A stretch of DNA of 64,000 nucleotides. It comes from JAEXNA01 sp037189585 (GTDB lineage Bacteria > Vulcanimicrobiota > Xenobia > Xenobiales > JADMJV01). Positions 51,874 through 60,387 of this stretch are shown piece by piece. A model generated the notes under the pieces. That model was not told the DNA's origin, did not search any database, and was given only the letters and a program-made list of their open reading frames with translations. Position 1 is the stretch's first letter. Every line of letters begins with the position of its first letter. The DNA lies in NCBI GenBank assembly GCA_037189585.1, contig JBBCJA010000001.1, positions 124,001 through 188,000 of the forward strand, given 5' to 3'. The position numbers were made by a program, and so were the translations under genes.

Positions 51874-52403
51874 CGTTGTGCCTCCGAAATGATGTTTGAG
51901 GATGAAGTGAGTGGAGCCTCCAAGGGGGCTCCAAATTTTTCCACGAGACGAGCGTTGACGGCGGCCGGAACCATATGAGTGACGGAGCCGCGCAGGCGAG
52001 AGATCTGTCGGACCATGCTAGAACTCAAAAAAGCGTTCTCGATGGCGGTCATCAGGAAAACGGTTTCGACTTTTTCATCCAAGCTTGAGTTGAGGGCGGC
52101 CATCTGAAATTCCGATTCGAAGTCGGAAATGGCGCGGAGTCCCTTGACGATCAGATGGACATTGACGCTGTCGAGATAGTGGACCAGCAGGCCCGAGAAA
52201 GTCGAGACTTTGACATTGGGAAGCCCGGAGCAGACTTGACGGATCAGGTCCTGCCGTTCTTCCAGGGTGAAAAGAGGGTCCTTCGCGGGATTAACGATCA
52301 CCGCCACGATCAGCTCGTCAACCAGGTGGCTTGCACGTGTGATGATGTCCAGGTGACCATTGGTCACCGGGTCGAAGCTGCCCGGATAAACGGCGCGTTT
52401 CAC
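51870..52403 (-). CDS. coaD: Phosphopantetheine adenylyltransferase
   Basis: 177 residues. The nucleotidyltransferase motif TNGH is in YPGSFDPVTNGHLDIITRA, followed by VIVNPAKDPLFTLEERQDLI and GLRAISDFESEFQMA; the later SSSMVRQISRLRGSV helix also fits. It joins AMP from ATP to 4'-phosphopantetheine, the next-to-last step of coenzyme A synthesis. It leads the group coaD, coiled-coil protein, PDZ-Lon protease and exported protein, all overlapping or only a few bases apart. Confidence 0.97.
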   Translation of the reverse strand: MKRAVYPGSFDPVTNGHLDIITRASHLVDELIVAVIVNPAKDPLFTLEERQDLIRQVCSGLPNVKVSTFSGLLVHYLDSVNVHLIVKGLRAISDFESEFQMAALNSSLDEKVETVFLMTAIENAFLSSSMVRQISRLRGSVTHMVPAAVNARLVEKFGAPLEAPLTSSSNIISEAQR

Positions 52404-52505
52404 GCTAGAGAAACCCTTTCAGAACGGATCTGTGAAAAAAATTCTAGTCCGTGAGAGGGAATCCTTCTTCATCCTCCATGTTAGGAGAATTATTTTCAGA
52501 TCATC

Positions 52506-53165
52506 TTATCCGCGATAAGTGCCGTCCGGGGTGAGGAAGCGAAACTGAAGATTGTGGGTCACTCGTTGCCAGTTTCCACCCAGATAGACATAATCGTTGC
52601 CTCGAGCGAGGAAGCTTCCGGGAACGGCCATCGGTTGGGCGTAGGGACGCCCGCCGGTGTGATCGGGGATACGTTGCTCGTAGAGCCAGAACTCGACGGT
52701 CTTTCGCTGCCCGGGAGCTAATTCGGGAAGATTGGCGATGGAGGCGTTGATCGTTCCGAGGTACCCGCTTTCGAAGTTGCAGACGATCTCGACATCACGC
52801 GCGGGCGCGTTGCCGGAGTTGACCACGGTGGCTACAATTCTCAGGTTGTCTCCGGTGGAAAAAGACCGCGTTTCTAGCGCCTTGAGAAAGGGGCGGCTGG
52901 CAGTGCGAGAGTTTTTGACCGCATGCTTTGATGTCGGGCCTAGATGAACCGAAGCCACTCCCTGGCCGGCATCGTAGTGATACTGTCCATCGAGAGCTTT
53001 GGAAACCGATTCTAGGGGAACGTAAACCTGGTTGTCGTACCACAGGGCTTTCCCCTCGAGTGGGGCGCCTCCGATAATGACTGAGAGGCGTTTAGGCGCC
53101 GCGGCGAAGACGGGGAGTGACAATAGAGCCAGAGCCAGAATGGAAAGTTTGCGTCGCTTGGTCAT
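52506..53165 (-). CDS. Exported copper-amine-oxidase-N-like protein
   Basis: 219 residues with a signal peptide (MTKRRKLSILALALLSLPVF then AAA). Residues ~35-80 resemble the copper amine oxidase N-terminal stalk domain (WYDNQVYVPLESVSKALDGQ), a fold also seen in the amidase at 15.9 kb. After that, a CARDB/FxLYD-type beta sandwich (DNLRIVATVVNSGNAPARDV) follows. Such modules are common on exported envelope proteins, with no enzyme activity expected. Its promoter probably has a perfect TATAAT (complement of 53188-53193) and GGAGG lies about 10 bp before the ATG. It is divergent from the kinase gene. Confidence 0.72.
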   Translation of the reverse strand: MTKRRKLSILALALLSLPVFAAAPKRLSVIIGGAPLEGKALWYDNQVYVPLESVSKALDGQYHYDAGQGVASVHLGPTSKHAVKNSRTASRPFLKALETRSFSTGDNLRIVATVVNSGNAPARDVEIVCNFESGYLGTINASIANLPELAPGQRKTVEFWLYEQRIPDHTGGRPYAQPMAVPGSFLARGNDYVYLGGNWQRVTHNLQFRFLTPDGTYRG

Positions 53166-53286
53166 AGGAAAGAGCCTCCGGCATATTATTATAGAGTCAA
53201 GCTCCCGTTTTGGATACCTTTCGATTATGAAGATTTGCTCTAGACATTGAAGGATATTCTATTTTTCAAAAGAACATCTCGGGGCT

Positions 53287-54756
53287 ATGTCAAAAAAGGT
53301 GTTGGGCGGCCGCTTTCAATTGGAAGGCAAACTCGGCGAGGGAGGCATGGGGTCGGTCTATCGGGCCCTGGATCTTCAGTCGCGTCGATCGGTAGCGATC
53401 AAGATCCTTCGAAAGGACCTCAGCGAGTCGCGTCACGCACGCCGACGTTTCGCGCGTGAAGCACGAGCCGCGGGAATGTTGGATCATTCCAACATTGTCC
53501 ATATCCTGAAGTTCTACGACGAAGCCCGCCCTTACATGGTGATGGAGCTTGTCGACGGGATCTCCATGCGTCGCTTCGTGCGCCGAGAAAAGCCCGGCGT
53601 CGACCGGCTTTTACTGGTGATGATGCAGCTGTGCGACGCTCTGGCTCACGCCCATGACCGGGGAATCGTCCATCGCGACATCAAGCCGGACAACATCGTG
53701 ATCGTTTCCGGAGCGGACGAGGTCGACATTGTGAAGGTGCTCGATTTCGGCTTGGCTCGTGTTCGACTTCCTGAAATTTCCCATCTGACCCGCTCCGGTT
53801 CGGCTCTTGGAACCTGTTCCTACATGGCTCCCGAGCAGGCTTCGGGCCGTCCCGCTGATGAACGGAGCGATCTCTACTCGCTAGGGGTTATCCTCTATGA
53901 AGCGGTTTGTGGGCGCACCCCCTTCACAGCCGACGATCCGGCCTCTATTTTGTACATGCACGTTCACGAGGAGCCGAGGAATCCTCGCAGCCACAATCCC
54001 GACATTCATCCGGAGTTGGAGCGGCTGATTCTGCGTTTGATGAGCAAGCAGGCCGATCAGCGTCCTAGCAATGCGCGCTTGCTCAAAGAGCAGTTTCAAA
54101 CCTTGCGCAGGGTTCTGCGCGGGGAACAGGTCAATGTGACTATGGACATGCCCGCGATTAAGCCGCAGCAAGGGGGAGTGGGACTACCTCAAGCGCTGCC
54201 GAAGGCTGTCCCGTTGGAGCCGGCTCCCGGCGAGGCCGTCTCTGTCTTGACGGCCGACGTTCCGGCCTTTGGCCTTCTGACTCGCGGCCGCAATCCATTG
54301 GAAGCTACCGAGCTCGAGGCTGAATTGGTGGAGAACCTGGAAGAGTCGGTCCGCCAGCATGATGGACGTGTCCTGGACCGGTACGGCACCCGAGTGGTGG
54401 CGGCCTTTTGCGGAGAGGATCACGGCGCTCGCGCGGTCCATTCTGTGGCCCACATGCGAACTCGCGTCGGCGCGGTTTTGAATCGCTATGCCTTAGAAGT
54501 TGTGCCGACAGTGTCGGCAGGTGTCTTTGGGGGTGAACTTCCTCAACGTAAGGCGGGCGATTCCTGGGAAGAAGTGGCCAAGCAGGAGTTGATGCACGGC
54601 GCGGCGCGCCTGGAGCGACTGTCGCGGAAACTGCCCGACGACACCTTGGTCAGCGAGGACTGTCTGGCCGAGAATCTTCGGGCCGAGCACCTTCGTTCGC
54701 TTTTTGTGCGCGGTCGGCGAGAACCGATCAAGGTTTTCCGCGTCCAGCCGGCCTGA
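53287..54756 (+). CDS. Ser/Thr protein kinase fused to a degenerate nucleotide-cyclase-like domain
   Basis: 489 residues. The first ~285 are a Hanks-type kinase with all catalytic residues: glycine loop LGEGGMGSVY, Lys39 in VAIKIL, HRD 129-131 in IVHRDIKPDN, DFG 153-155 and APE in YMAPEQASG. The last ~165 residues (from about 321) resemble class III nucleotide cyclases: VSVLTADVPAFGLLTRG, then YGTRVVAAF and GAARLERLSR. The first metal Asp is kept, but the second (in the G-D of the family) is Thr in YGTR, and other substrate residues are changed, so it is probably a binding domain, not a cyclase. No membrane span is seen, unlike many bacterial kinases of this type. It precedes the trp genes. 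Confidence 0.87.
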   Translation: MSKKVLGGRFQLEGKLGEGGMGSVYRALDLQSRRSVAIKILRKDLSESRHARRRFAREARAAGMLDHSNIVHILKFYDEARPYMVMELVDGISMRRFVRREKPGVDRLLLVMMQLCDALAHAHDRGIVHRDIKPDNIVIVSGADEVDIVKVLDFGLARVRLPEISHLTRSGSALGTCSYMAPEQASGRPADERSDLYSLGVILYEAVCGRTPFTADDPASILYMHVHEEPRNPRSHNPDIHPELERLILRLMSKQADQRPSNARLLKEQFQTLRRVLRGEQVNVTMDMPAIKPQQGGVGLPQALPKAVPLEPAPGEAVSVLTADVPAFGLLTRGRNPLEATELEAELVENLEESVRQHDGRVLDRYGTRVVAAFCGEDHGARAVHSVAHMRTRVGAVLNRYALEVVPTVSAGVFGGELPQRKAGDSWEEVAKQELMHGAARLERLSRKLPDDTLVSEDCLAENLRAEHLRSLFVRGRREPIKVFRVQPA

Positions 54757-54776
54757 TCAAAGGCGGCTTGAACGAT

Positions 54777-54805
54777 TTGACTTTCGGAGTCTTGTTGGCT
54801 AACCT
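54777..54805 (+). promoter_or_regulatory. Probable promoter before the trp-linked genes
   Basis: TTGACT at 54777-54782, 17-bp spacer, TAACCT at 54800-54805. The predicted start of transcription falls at or next to the start codon of the gene at 54812, so a leaderless or very short-leader mRNA is possible. Confidence 0.4.
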
Positions 54806-54811
54806 GTAGGG

Positions 54812-55288
54812 GTGCACGTGCTGACTTTGGTGAAAGCGTTTTCCGTCGTCTTAGCGACCGGAGCGCTTTCTTTTCTACTGGCGGAGTGGCGCTTTTACCG
54901 CAAGTCCTTTCGCCAGGTCACCGATATGTTTTCAGCCGCTCCCGATACGGGACGTTTGATACGCCGCACAGTCGGGTCCGCTCTTTTGTTGGTGATGAGC
55001 GCTTTGATGTTCGTGGGGCGCTTGCCGGAGAAAGGGTTGACCGACCCGACCGAGGCGATGCACCTTTTTTATTATTGGATCGCGATTATAGCTTTGGCAC
55101 TGACGCTCGGCGTCATCGCGCTTGTCGATGCCTTGTCCGGAGTTAAGAAGTTGGGTTCGGCTGTCTCTTTGGACCAGGCGCGAGAGCTCTCGGTGCTGGC
55201 TGAGCAGTTACGGGAAGCTCGAATCGACCCTACCGAACTCGAGCGCAAACTCCTTGAAGATCAAGATCTGCGGCCTAACCAGGGCTGA
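54812..55288 (+). CDS. Membrane protein preceding trpF, unknown
   Basis: 158 residues from a GTG (a second GTG at 54818 also fits, with AGGGG ahead of it). Three hydrophobic segments (residues ~5-25, 53-70 and 86-107: FYYWIAIIALALTLGVIALV) are followed by a charged helical tail (LDQARELSVLAEQLREARID). No family recognised. Its end overlaps the start of trpF by 35 bp, so it is likely co-transcribed with trpFBA, although no link to tryptophan synthesis is apparent. Confidence 0.65.
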   Translation: MHVLTLVKAFSVVLATGALSFLLAEWRFYRKSFRQVTDMFSAAPDTGRLIRRTVGSALLLVMSALMFVGRLPEKGLTDPTEAMHLFYYWIAIIALALTLGVIALVDALSGVKKLGSAVSLDQARELSVLAEQLREARIDPTELERKLLEDQDLRPNQG

Positions 55289-55865
55289 GGATATCCACCA
55301 GGCTTGTCATCTTGGCGCGGACGTCTGCGGCTTTGTCTTGGCGCCCAGTTCTCGACAGATCTCCTTGGAGCGGCTTGGGGCGTTAGTATCAAACGTTCCC
55401 ACCTCTGTTCTTTCCGTGGCGGTGATGGTCGACCCGACCTGGGAAGAGGCGGATCGCGTCCTGGAGTACGTGGATCGAATTCAGTTTCATGGACAGGAGT
55501 CGCCCGAGTTTTGCGCTCGCTACGGACGGCGGGCCTGGAAGGCGTTTCGTATTAGGGAGGCGGCGGACATCCTCGGTCTGGAGGCCTATCAGCGTTCGGT
55601 CGGGGCTTTTTTGCTCGATAGCTACGTGGCCGGAGTGGCTGGTGGAACAGGGAAGACTTTTGCCTGGAGCCTACTCGAGGATCAAAGCTTTTCTCGTCCG
55701 GTATTTTTAGCTGGAGGACTCAACTCGGCCAACGTGGCAGAAGCCTCTCGAGTAACCTCCATTCACGGGCTCGATGTGAGCAGTGGGATCGAGGTCGAGC
55801 CGGGGCACAAGTGCCCCGAGAAGATGAAACAGTTTTTCGCGGCGGCTCGCCCACCAGGTAGGTGA
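55254..55865 (+). CDS. trpF: Phosphoribosylanthranilate isomerase
   Basis: 203 residues from the TTG at 55254, which gives the family start KIKICGLTRAEDIHQA; the longer frame to 55122 lies inside the upstream gene. Further markers: GADVCGFVLAPSSRQISLE, DRIQFHGQESPEF and PVFLAGGLNSANV near the end, and GLDVSSGIEVEPGHK. It converts phosphoribosylanthranilate to CdRP, the third committed step of tryptophan synthesis. Followed after 28 bp by trpB. No trpC, trpD or trpE is in the window, so the pathway genes are split. Confidence 0.93.
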   Translation: MKIKICGLTRAEDIHQACHLGADVCGFVLAPSSRQISLERLGALVSNVPTSVLSVAVMVDPTWEEADRVLEYVDRIQFHGQESPEFCARYGRRAWKAFRIREAADILGLEAYQRSVGAFLLDSYVAGVAGGTGKTFAWSLLEDQSFSRPVFLAGGLNSANVAEASRVTSIHGLDVSSGIEVEPGHKCPEKMKQFFAAARPPGR

Positions 55866-55893
55866 ACCGTCGTCCTAAGACGGGAGCTAGGTG

Positions 55894-57084
55894 ATGACGC
55901 TGACAAGTTGGCCAGACGCGCGTGGGCGCTTCGGCGAGTACGGCGGGCGCTTCGTGCCGGAGACGCTGCATAGCGCGCTGGTGTTGCTAGAGGAAAGCTA
56001 TCGCCAGGTCAAGGACGACCCGGAGTTTCAGGAGACATTGCGGCGCGAGCTGACCGAGTTTTCCGGACGACCCACACCGTTAACCCGCGCCGCCGGACTA
56101 GAACGGGCCTGGGGTGGTCAGGCCAAGATCTGGCTTAAACGCGAGGACCTCAACCATACCGGCTCCCATAAGCTCAACAACTGTCTAGGACAAGTGCTTT
56201 TAGCCAAGCGGCTAGGCAAGTCCCGGATTATCGCTGAAACAGGCGCGGGTCAACACGGCGTGGCCACTGCCACGGTCTGTGCTCGCTACAATCTGCCCTG
56301 CTTGGTTTATATGGGAGCCGAGGATGTCCGCCGCCAAGCTCTCAACGTCTACCGCATGAAGCTTTTGGGCGCCGAAGTGGTGCCGGTGGAATCCGGCTCT
56401 CGAACTTTAAAAGACGCCACCAACGCCGCGCTTCGCGATTGGGTGGCCACGGTGGAGAATACCCACTACATCATCGGCTCGGTAGTGGGCCCTCATCCCT
56501 TCCCGATGATGGTGCGGGACTTTCAGTCGATCATCGGGCGGGAGGTGAAAGAGCAGCTCGGGCGGCTACCCGACCGAGTGGTGGCTTGCGTGGGCGGTGG
56601 TTCCAACGCGGCCGGAATTTTCTATCCTTTCATCGCCGACAATTCAGTGGCGCTCGTCGGGGTCGAGGCCGGAGGAAGAGGAGAGGAGATCGGTGAGCAC
56701 TGCCGCTCTCTTTCCGCCGGCTCTCCCGGAGTTCTCCACGGCGCGCGAACCTATCTTTTGCAGACCGAAGGTCAGGTCAGCTTGACCCACTCGTTGTCGG
56801 CCGGGCTCGACTATCCAGGGGTGGGACCCGAGCATTCTTTTTGGAAAGACAGCGAGCGCGTCTCTTATCATTCGGTGACCGATGTCGAGGCTCTGACCGC
56901 TTTCGAGCAAGTGGCGCGACATGAAGGGATCATCGCCGCCTTAGAGTCGTCTCACGCTTTTGCCTGGGCAGCCCGGCACCACAAAGACTTCGCCTCCGAG
57001 AAAGACTGGGTGATCTGCTGCTCGGGTAGAGGCGACAAAGACGTAGCGGAAGTAGAGCGTTTGACCCAAGGAGAGCCTTCGTGA
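55894..57084 (+). CDS. trpB: Tryptophan synthase beta chain
   Basis: 396 residues from the ATG at 55894 (a GTG three bases earlier is also open; GGAG precedes both). GRFGEYGGRFVPETLHSAL opens the protein, the PLP lysine is in REDLNHTGSHKLNNCLGQ (Lys94 counted from GTG), and AETGAGQHGVATATV, CVGGGSNAAGIFYPF and HSLSAGLDYPGVGPEHS follow. It condenses indole with serine to tryptophan and works as an alpha2-beta2 complex with TrpA. Its end overlaps trpA by 4 bp (GTGA). Confidence 0.97.
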   Translation: MTLTSWPDARGRFGEYGGRFVPETLHSALVLLEESYRQVKDDPEFQETLRRELTEFSGRPTPLTRAAGLERAWGGQAKIWLKREDLNHTGSHKLNNCLGQVLLAKRLGKSRIIAETGAGQHGVATATVCARYNLPCLVYMGAEDVRRQALNVYRMKLLGAEVVPVESGSRTLKDATNAALRDWVATVENTHYIIGSVVGPHPFPMMVRDFQSIIGREVKEQLGRLPDRVVACVGGGSNAAGIFYPFIADNSVALVGVEAGGRGEEIGEHCRSLSAGSPGVLHGARTYLLQTEGQVSLTHSLSAGLDYPGVGPEHSFWKDSERVSYHSVTDVEALTAFEQVARHEGIIAALESSHAFAWAARHHKDFASEKDWVICCSGRGDKDVAEVERLTQGEPS

Positions 57085-57857
57085 TCGGAGCCAAGTCGGA
57101 TTATCCCGCGGTTAGCCCATATCTTACCTGCGGATGGCCCAGCGAGGAAGCATTCCTCGAGTCGGTCGAGGGTTTGGCCGAGGCGGGTTGTCCCTTTTAC
57201 GAAGTCGGGTTTCCTTTTTCCGACCCTATCGCGGACGGTCCGGTTATTCAGCAGTCCTCCGCCCAGGCTTTGGAGTCAGGGATGTCTCTGGACCGTTGCA
57301 TCGAGTTGACCCGGAAGGCGACCCAAAAGACGGGATGCCATCCCATCTGTATGACCTATGCGAATCTCATTTTCTGCCAGGGACTCAATAAGTTTTGCGC
57401 TAAAATCGCAGAAGCGGGATGTGTCGGCCTGATCGTGCCAGACCTGTCCTTTGAAGAGTCGGAGCCGGTGGCCAAGGCCTGCGCTGAGCATGGACTGGAA
57501 CTGGTCTCCTTTCTCGCTCCGACCAGCGCCCCCGAGCGACGTAAGGAGATCGCTTCGCAAGCTCAAGGGTTTCTCTACCTGGTGGCCGTGCGTGGCGTGA
57601 CCGGAGGAGCGACCGAGATGAACGAGGAGCTCTCGCAGTTGGTGGCCCAAGCCAAGGCGGACTGCCAAGTTCCGGTCTTGGTCGGGTTCGGGGTTCGTGG
57701 CGCCGATCAGGTAAGAGACATGCTGGAGGCGGGAGCCGACGGAGTCTTCGTCGGAACCGCCCTCATCGAAGAGATCGGAAAGGCTCACAAAGAGGGGCGG
57801 CCCATCAAAGAGTCGGTGCGTGATTTTCTAAAACCGATGGTCGAGGTCTGCCGTTAG
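57081..57857 (+). CDS. trpA: Tryptophan synthase alpha chain
   Basis: 258 residues from GTG 57081, overlapping the trpB stop. Catalytic Glu and Asp sit in YEVGFPFSDPIADGPVIQ, with GLIVPDLSFEES, GFLYLVAVRGVTGGAT (phosphate loop) and GFGVRGADQV, GADGVFVGTALIEEI further on. It splits indole-3-glycerol phosphate into indole, which passes through the tunnel to TrpB. Its stop overlaps the end of the convergent membrane-protein gene by 4 bp. Confidence 0.97.
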   Translation: MIGAKSDYPAVSPYLTCGWPSEEAFLESVEGLAEAGCPFYEVGFPFSDPIADGPVIQQSSAQALESGMSLDRCIELTRKATQKTGCHPICMTYANLIFCQGLNKFCAKIAEAGCVGLIVPDLSFEESEPVAKACAEHGLELVSFLAPTSAPERRKEIASQAQGFLYLVAVRGVTGGATEMNEELSQLVAQAKADCQVPVLVGFGVRGADQVRDMLEAGADGVFVGTALIEEIGKAHKEGRPIKESVRDFLKPMVEVCR

Positions 57858-58402
57858 CGATAGCTCTTCTCGGAAGAGTCGCCAGGGAGAGCTTTGTTTT
57901 TATGGTCAGAAGCTAGAGTGCTCCAGGCCGAAACGAAAGCGGCCAACATGAGCATGAGCCCAATGATTCCGAGAGTGTAGCCGATGAACATCGAGAAGCC
58001 GACGAAGTCTTTGCCCAAGTAGACGCTGGCAACGGATACCGAGGAGTTGTCCGTGTCTCCGAAGTCGACAAGAAAGATCCCGGTGATGAACAGGACACCA
58101 TGCATGGTCCAATGGAGAGCGACCTGATTATTCGTGAAATGGCGAGTTTCCCGTACCGACTTGGTAAAAAATTGCATCACGGTGCTTATGAGCGGCCCAA
58201 GAAGAATCGGAGCACCCATGAAAACTAACATAAAAGTGAGCCATCCGAAGGAACCCAGATAGCCCCGACCCACGACTAACCACAAAGGCTGAAGGATAGC
58301 CAGGGCTAAGAAAACGTGTCGATGAGTCCAAACCATGGCCTTGAACTTCGAGAGCCTTGAGGGCTGACCTTCGGACCAGCTCGAACATCGATGTGAAAAC
58401 AT
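57854..58402 (-). CDS. Integral membrane protein, unknown
   Basis: 182 residues with about four membrane segments (FLALAILQPLWLVVGRGYLG, FGWLTFMLVFMGAPILLGPL, ALHWTMHGVLFITGIFLVDF, GFSMFIGYTLGIIGLMLMLA). No family recognised, though spacing and the W-T-H-R-H start recall small cytochrome- or DUF-type membrane proteins. A second ATG 22 codons in (MVWTHRHVFLALAIL) may be the true start. It converges with trpA. Function unknown. Confidence 0.65.
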   Translation of the reverse strand: MFSHRCSSWSEGQPSRLSKFKAMVWTHRHVFLALAILQPLWLVVGRGYLGSFGWLTFMLVFMGAPILLGPLISTVMQFFTKSVRETRHFTNNQVALHWTMHGVLFITGIFLVDFGDTDNSSVSVASVYLGKDFVGFSMFIGYTLGIIGLMLMLAAFVSAWSTLASDHKNKALPGDSSEKSYR

Positions 58403-58431
58403 CGTTCTCTTTGACTTCGGCGCGCACCGCG

Positions 58432-58470
58432 GGAACGAAGAGAGGCCTTGATCGGGCCTCTCTTTGTTCC
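58432..58470. terminator. Long palindromic terminator-like hairpin
   Basis: A ~15-bp stem (58432-58447 with 58455-58470) with one G-U pair and a 7-nt loop, 20 bp after the subtilisin-gene stop. T-rich sequence follows in part on either strand (TTTGTT; TTCGTT), so it may terminate in both directions. It also precedes the membrane-protein gene. Confidence 0.6.
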
Positions 58471-58489
58471 TACGTATGGGAAGTGATGC

Positions 58490-60190
58490 TTACTTGACTT
58501 CGAACTTGTGAATGAAGTCGCCGCCGGCTTTGCCGTCGCGGTCGCCGTCGAGAGCCTGGCCGAAGGGGTCTTTCAGGCTGTCGGAAGAGGCCACGAACTC
58601 GTAGGAACCGGCCGGCAGCGAACCGACATTGAAGTCGAGCTGGTTGGTCAGTAGGCGCACTTCCTTAGGCGAGCCCTTCATCACAACTTCACCCTCGGAG
58701 TTGACCACCTGCCACGACTCTTTAGCGTTGGCGCTGTTGGGATCGAGGACCTTGTCGAAGCGAACGGTCAGCTTGGTGACACCGCCGTTGGGGTTCGTGG
58801 TCTCTTTCACCGACACGGTGGGAGCGGCCAGGGTCTCGGTCAGAGCGCGTCCGGCGTTGATTCGACCGCCTCCGAAGAGACCTTCCTGGCCGGCGTTTTG
58901 GGCATCAATATTGTCGGCGGTGCCGGCGATCTGGGCCCAGCGCTGAGCGCGGTTCCAATCGGGGTGAGCGCTCTGTACCAACGCGTGCAGTCCCATCGCG
59001 CCGGGGCTTGCCATACTGGTTCCACTCAAAGCCCCGGTGCGCCCGCTGGGAAGGGTGGAGACGATATCTTTTCCGGGTGAGGCGATGTCGATTCCGACAC
59101 CGTAGTTGGAGAACGAGCTGCGCTTGTCCACCGAGCCGGTGTGGTCGGTACTGGCTACCAAGACGACATCTTCGAAGGCTGAGCGGGCGGGGTTGAGTCG
59201 CCCGCTGTTGCCGGCGGAGTTGAACACCAGAACGTCGTTGTCGGCCAGCGTTCGGTAGGCTGTTTCGATGGCTTGATCGCCTACAAAGCCGTCGATGTTG
59301 TAACTGGTGTTGACGCTCTTGGCGCCGTTATTCATGGCGTAGAGGTAGGCCTCGGCAACCATGGCGGAACTATAGCGTCGACGACCTCCGTCAATGCGGA
59401 GCGGCATGCTCTTGGCTCCGGGAGCCACACCGGTGGCTGCGCTCGTTCCTTCACGAGCGTGCACGATTCCATGAACGTGGGTGTGGTGGTCGCTGCCTTC
59501 GTGGCCGGCCACATTGTCGTTGTCGGTGAAGTCCCAGCCGGAGATGTCGTCAATGAAGCCATTTCTGTCGTCGTCGATACCGTTGCCGGCGATCTCGTTG
59601 GGATTTTTGTATATCGAGTCTTTCAGTTCCGGATGGCTCAGATCGACGCCACCATCAGTGATGGCGGTAATCACCTCGGGGCTACCTTTGGTCACGGCCC
59701 AGGCCGGATCGATGTTAATAACGTTGAGGTGGTTGGGCCGGCCTGCCTCGGGAGCCTGACGGGGGGCGTCCGAGGGGATCGGTTCGTCATAAAGCTTCCC
59801 CTCATACTCGTAGTTCGGCATCACCGATTGGAAGGTGCCGAAACTTTCCAGTTGGGCCTGATCGGCTTTGCCGGCCTGAACTAGCAGGAAGGTCGATTCA
59901 CCCGCGGTGCCCAGCACGCGCTCGACTTGAACTCCGGTATTCTCTGCCAAGCCTTTCAGCTGGTCGTTGGAAGCCACGACAATGTAGCTACCGGGAATCT
60001 CGGTGCGTCGGATCTCCGGCTCTTCCTGGGGCGCGGCGGCCTGGACGGGAGCAGCTTCACCGCCCCGCGAAATCTCAACCTGATCGGAAACGGTGGCCTC
60101 TTTGGGCTGCTCTTGGGGAGCTGAGGCGCTCTTGGCGGCGGACTGGCCGCGGACGTTCTGGAGGGGATTTCCAAAGGATGAGATCATCAT
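58490..60190 (-). CDS. Subtilisin-like serine protease (S8) without signal peptide
   Basis: 566 residues. After a ~60-residue Ala/Gln/Pro-rich start with no Sec signal comes an inhibitor-I9-like propeptide region (GSYIVVASNDQLKGLAENTG). The triad is intact: Asp179 in AITDGGVDLSHP, His235 in DHHTHVHGIVHA and Ser392 in GALSGTSMASPGAMG. The His box is unusual: HHTHVHG where HGTHVAG is the rule, giving four His in six residues. The last ~100 residues form a beta-sandwich domain of the bacterial Big/SbsA kind (FDKVLDPNSANAKESWQVVN). It stands alone with GAGGAA upstream. Export route is not apparent. Confidence 0.92.
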   Translation of the reverse strand: MMISSFGNPLQNVRGQSAAKSASAPQEQPKEATVSDQVEISRGGEAAPVQAAAPQEEPEIRRTEIPGSYIVVASNDQLKGLAENTGVQVERVLGTAGESTFLLVQAGKADQAQLESFGTFQSVMPNYEYEGKLYDEPIPSDAPRQAPEAGRPNHLNVINIDPAWAVTKGSPEVITAITDGGVDLSHPELKDSIYKNPNEIAGNGIDDDRNGFIDDISGWDFTDNDNVAGHEGSDHHTHVHGIVHAREGTSAATGVAPGAKSMPLRIDGGRRRYSSAMVAEAYLYAMNNGAKSVNTSYNIDGFVGDQAIETAYRTLADNDVLVFNSAGNSGRLNPARSAFEDVVLVASTDHTGSVDKRSSFSNYGVGIDIASPGKDIVSTLPSGRTGALSGTSMASPGAMGLHALVQSAHPDWNRAQRWAQIAGTADNIDAQNAGQEGLFGGGRINAGRALTETLAAPTVSVKETTNPNGGVTKLTVRFDKVLDPNSANAKESWQVVNSEGEVVMKGSPKEVRLLTNQLDFNVGSLPAGSYEFVASSDSLKDPFGQALDGDRDGKAGGDFIHKFEVK

Positions 60191-60387
60191 AATATTCTAT
60201 TTCCTCAAGTTTGATTTTGGCTTATTCGATACCTACGGTAACGGCTACGCCTTGCGGAACTGGACTTCCACTTTGTCATTGTGCCCGAAACAGGGAGGAG
60301 AAAGTAGGCAACTTTTGTTACACGCAGGTCAGGGGATAGATCCAATGGGATACTCGAACTGTCACAGCTCCAATTTTGGGGTTTGGG

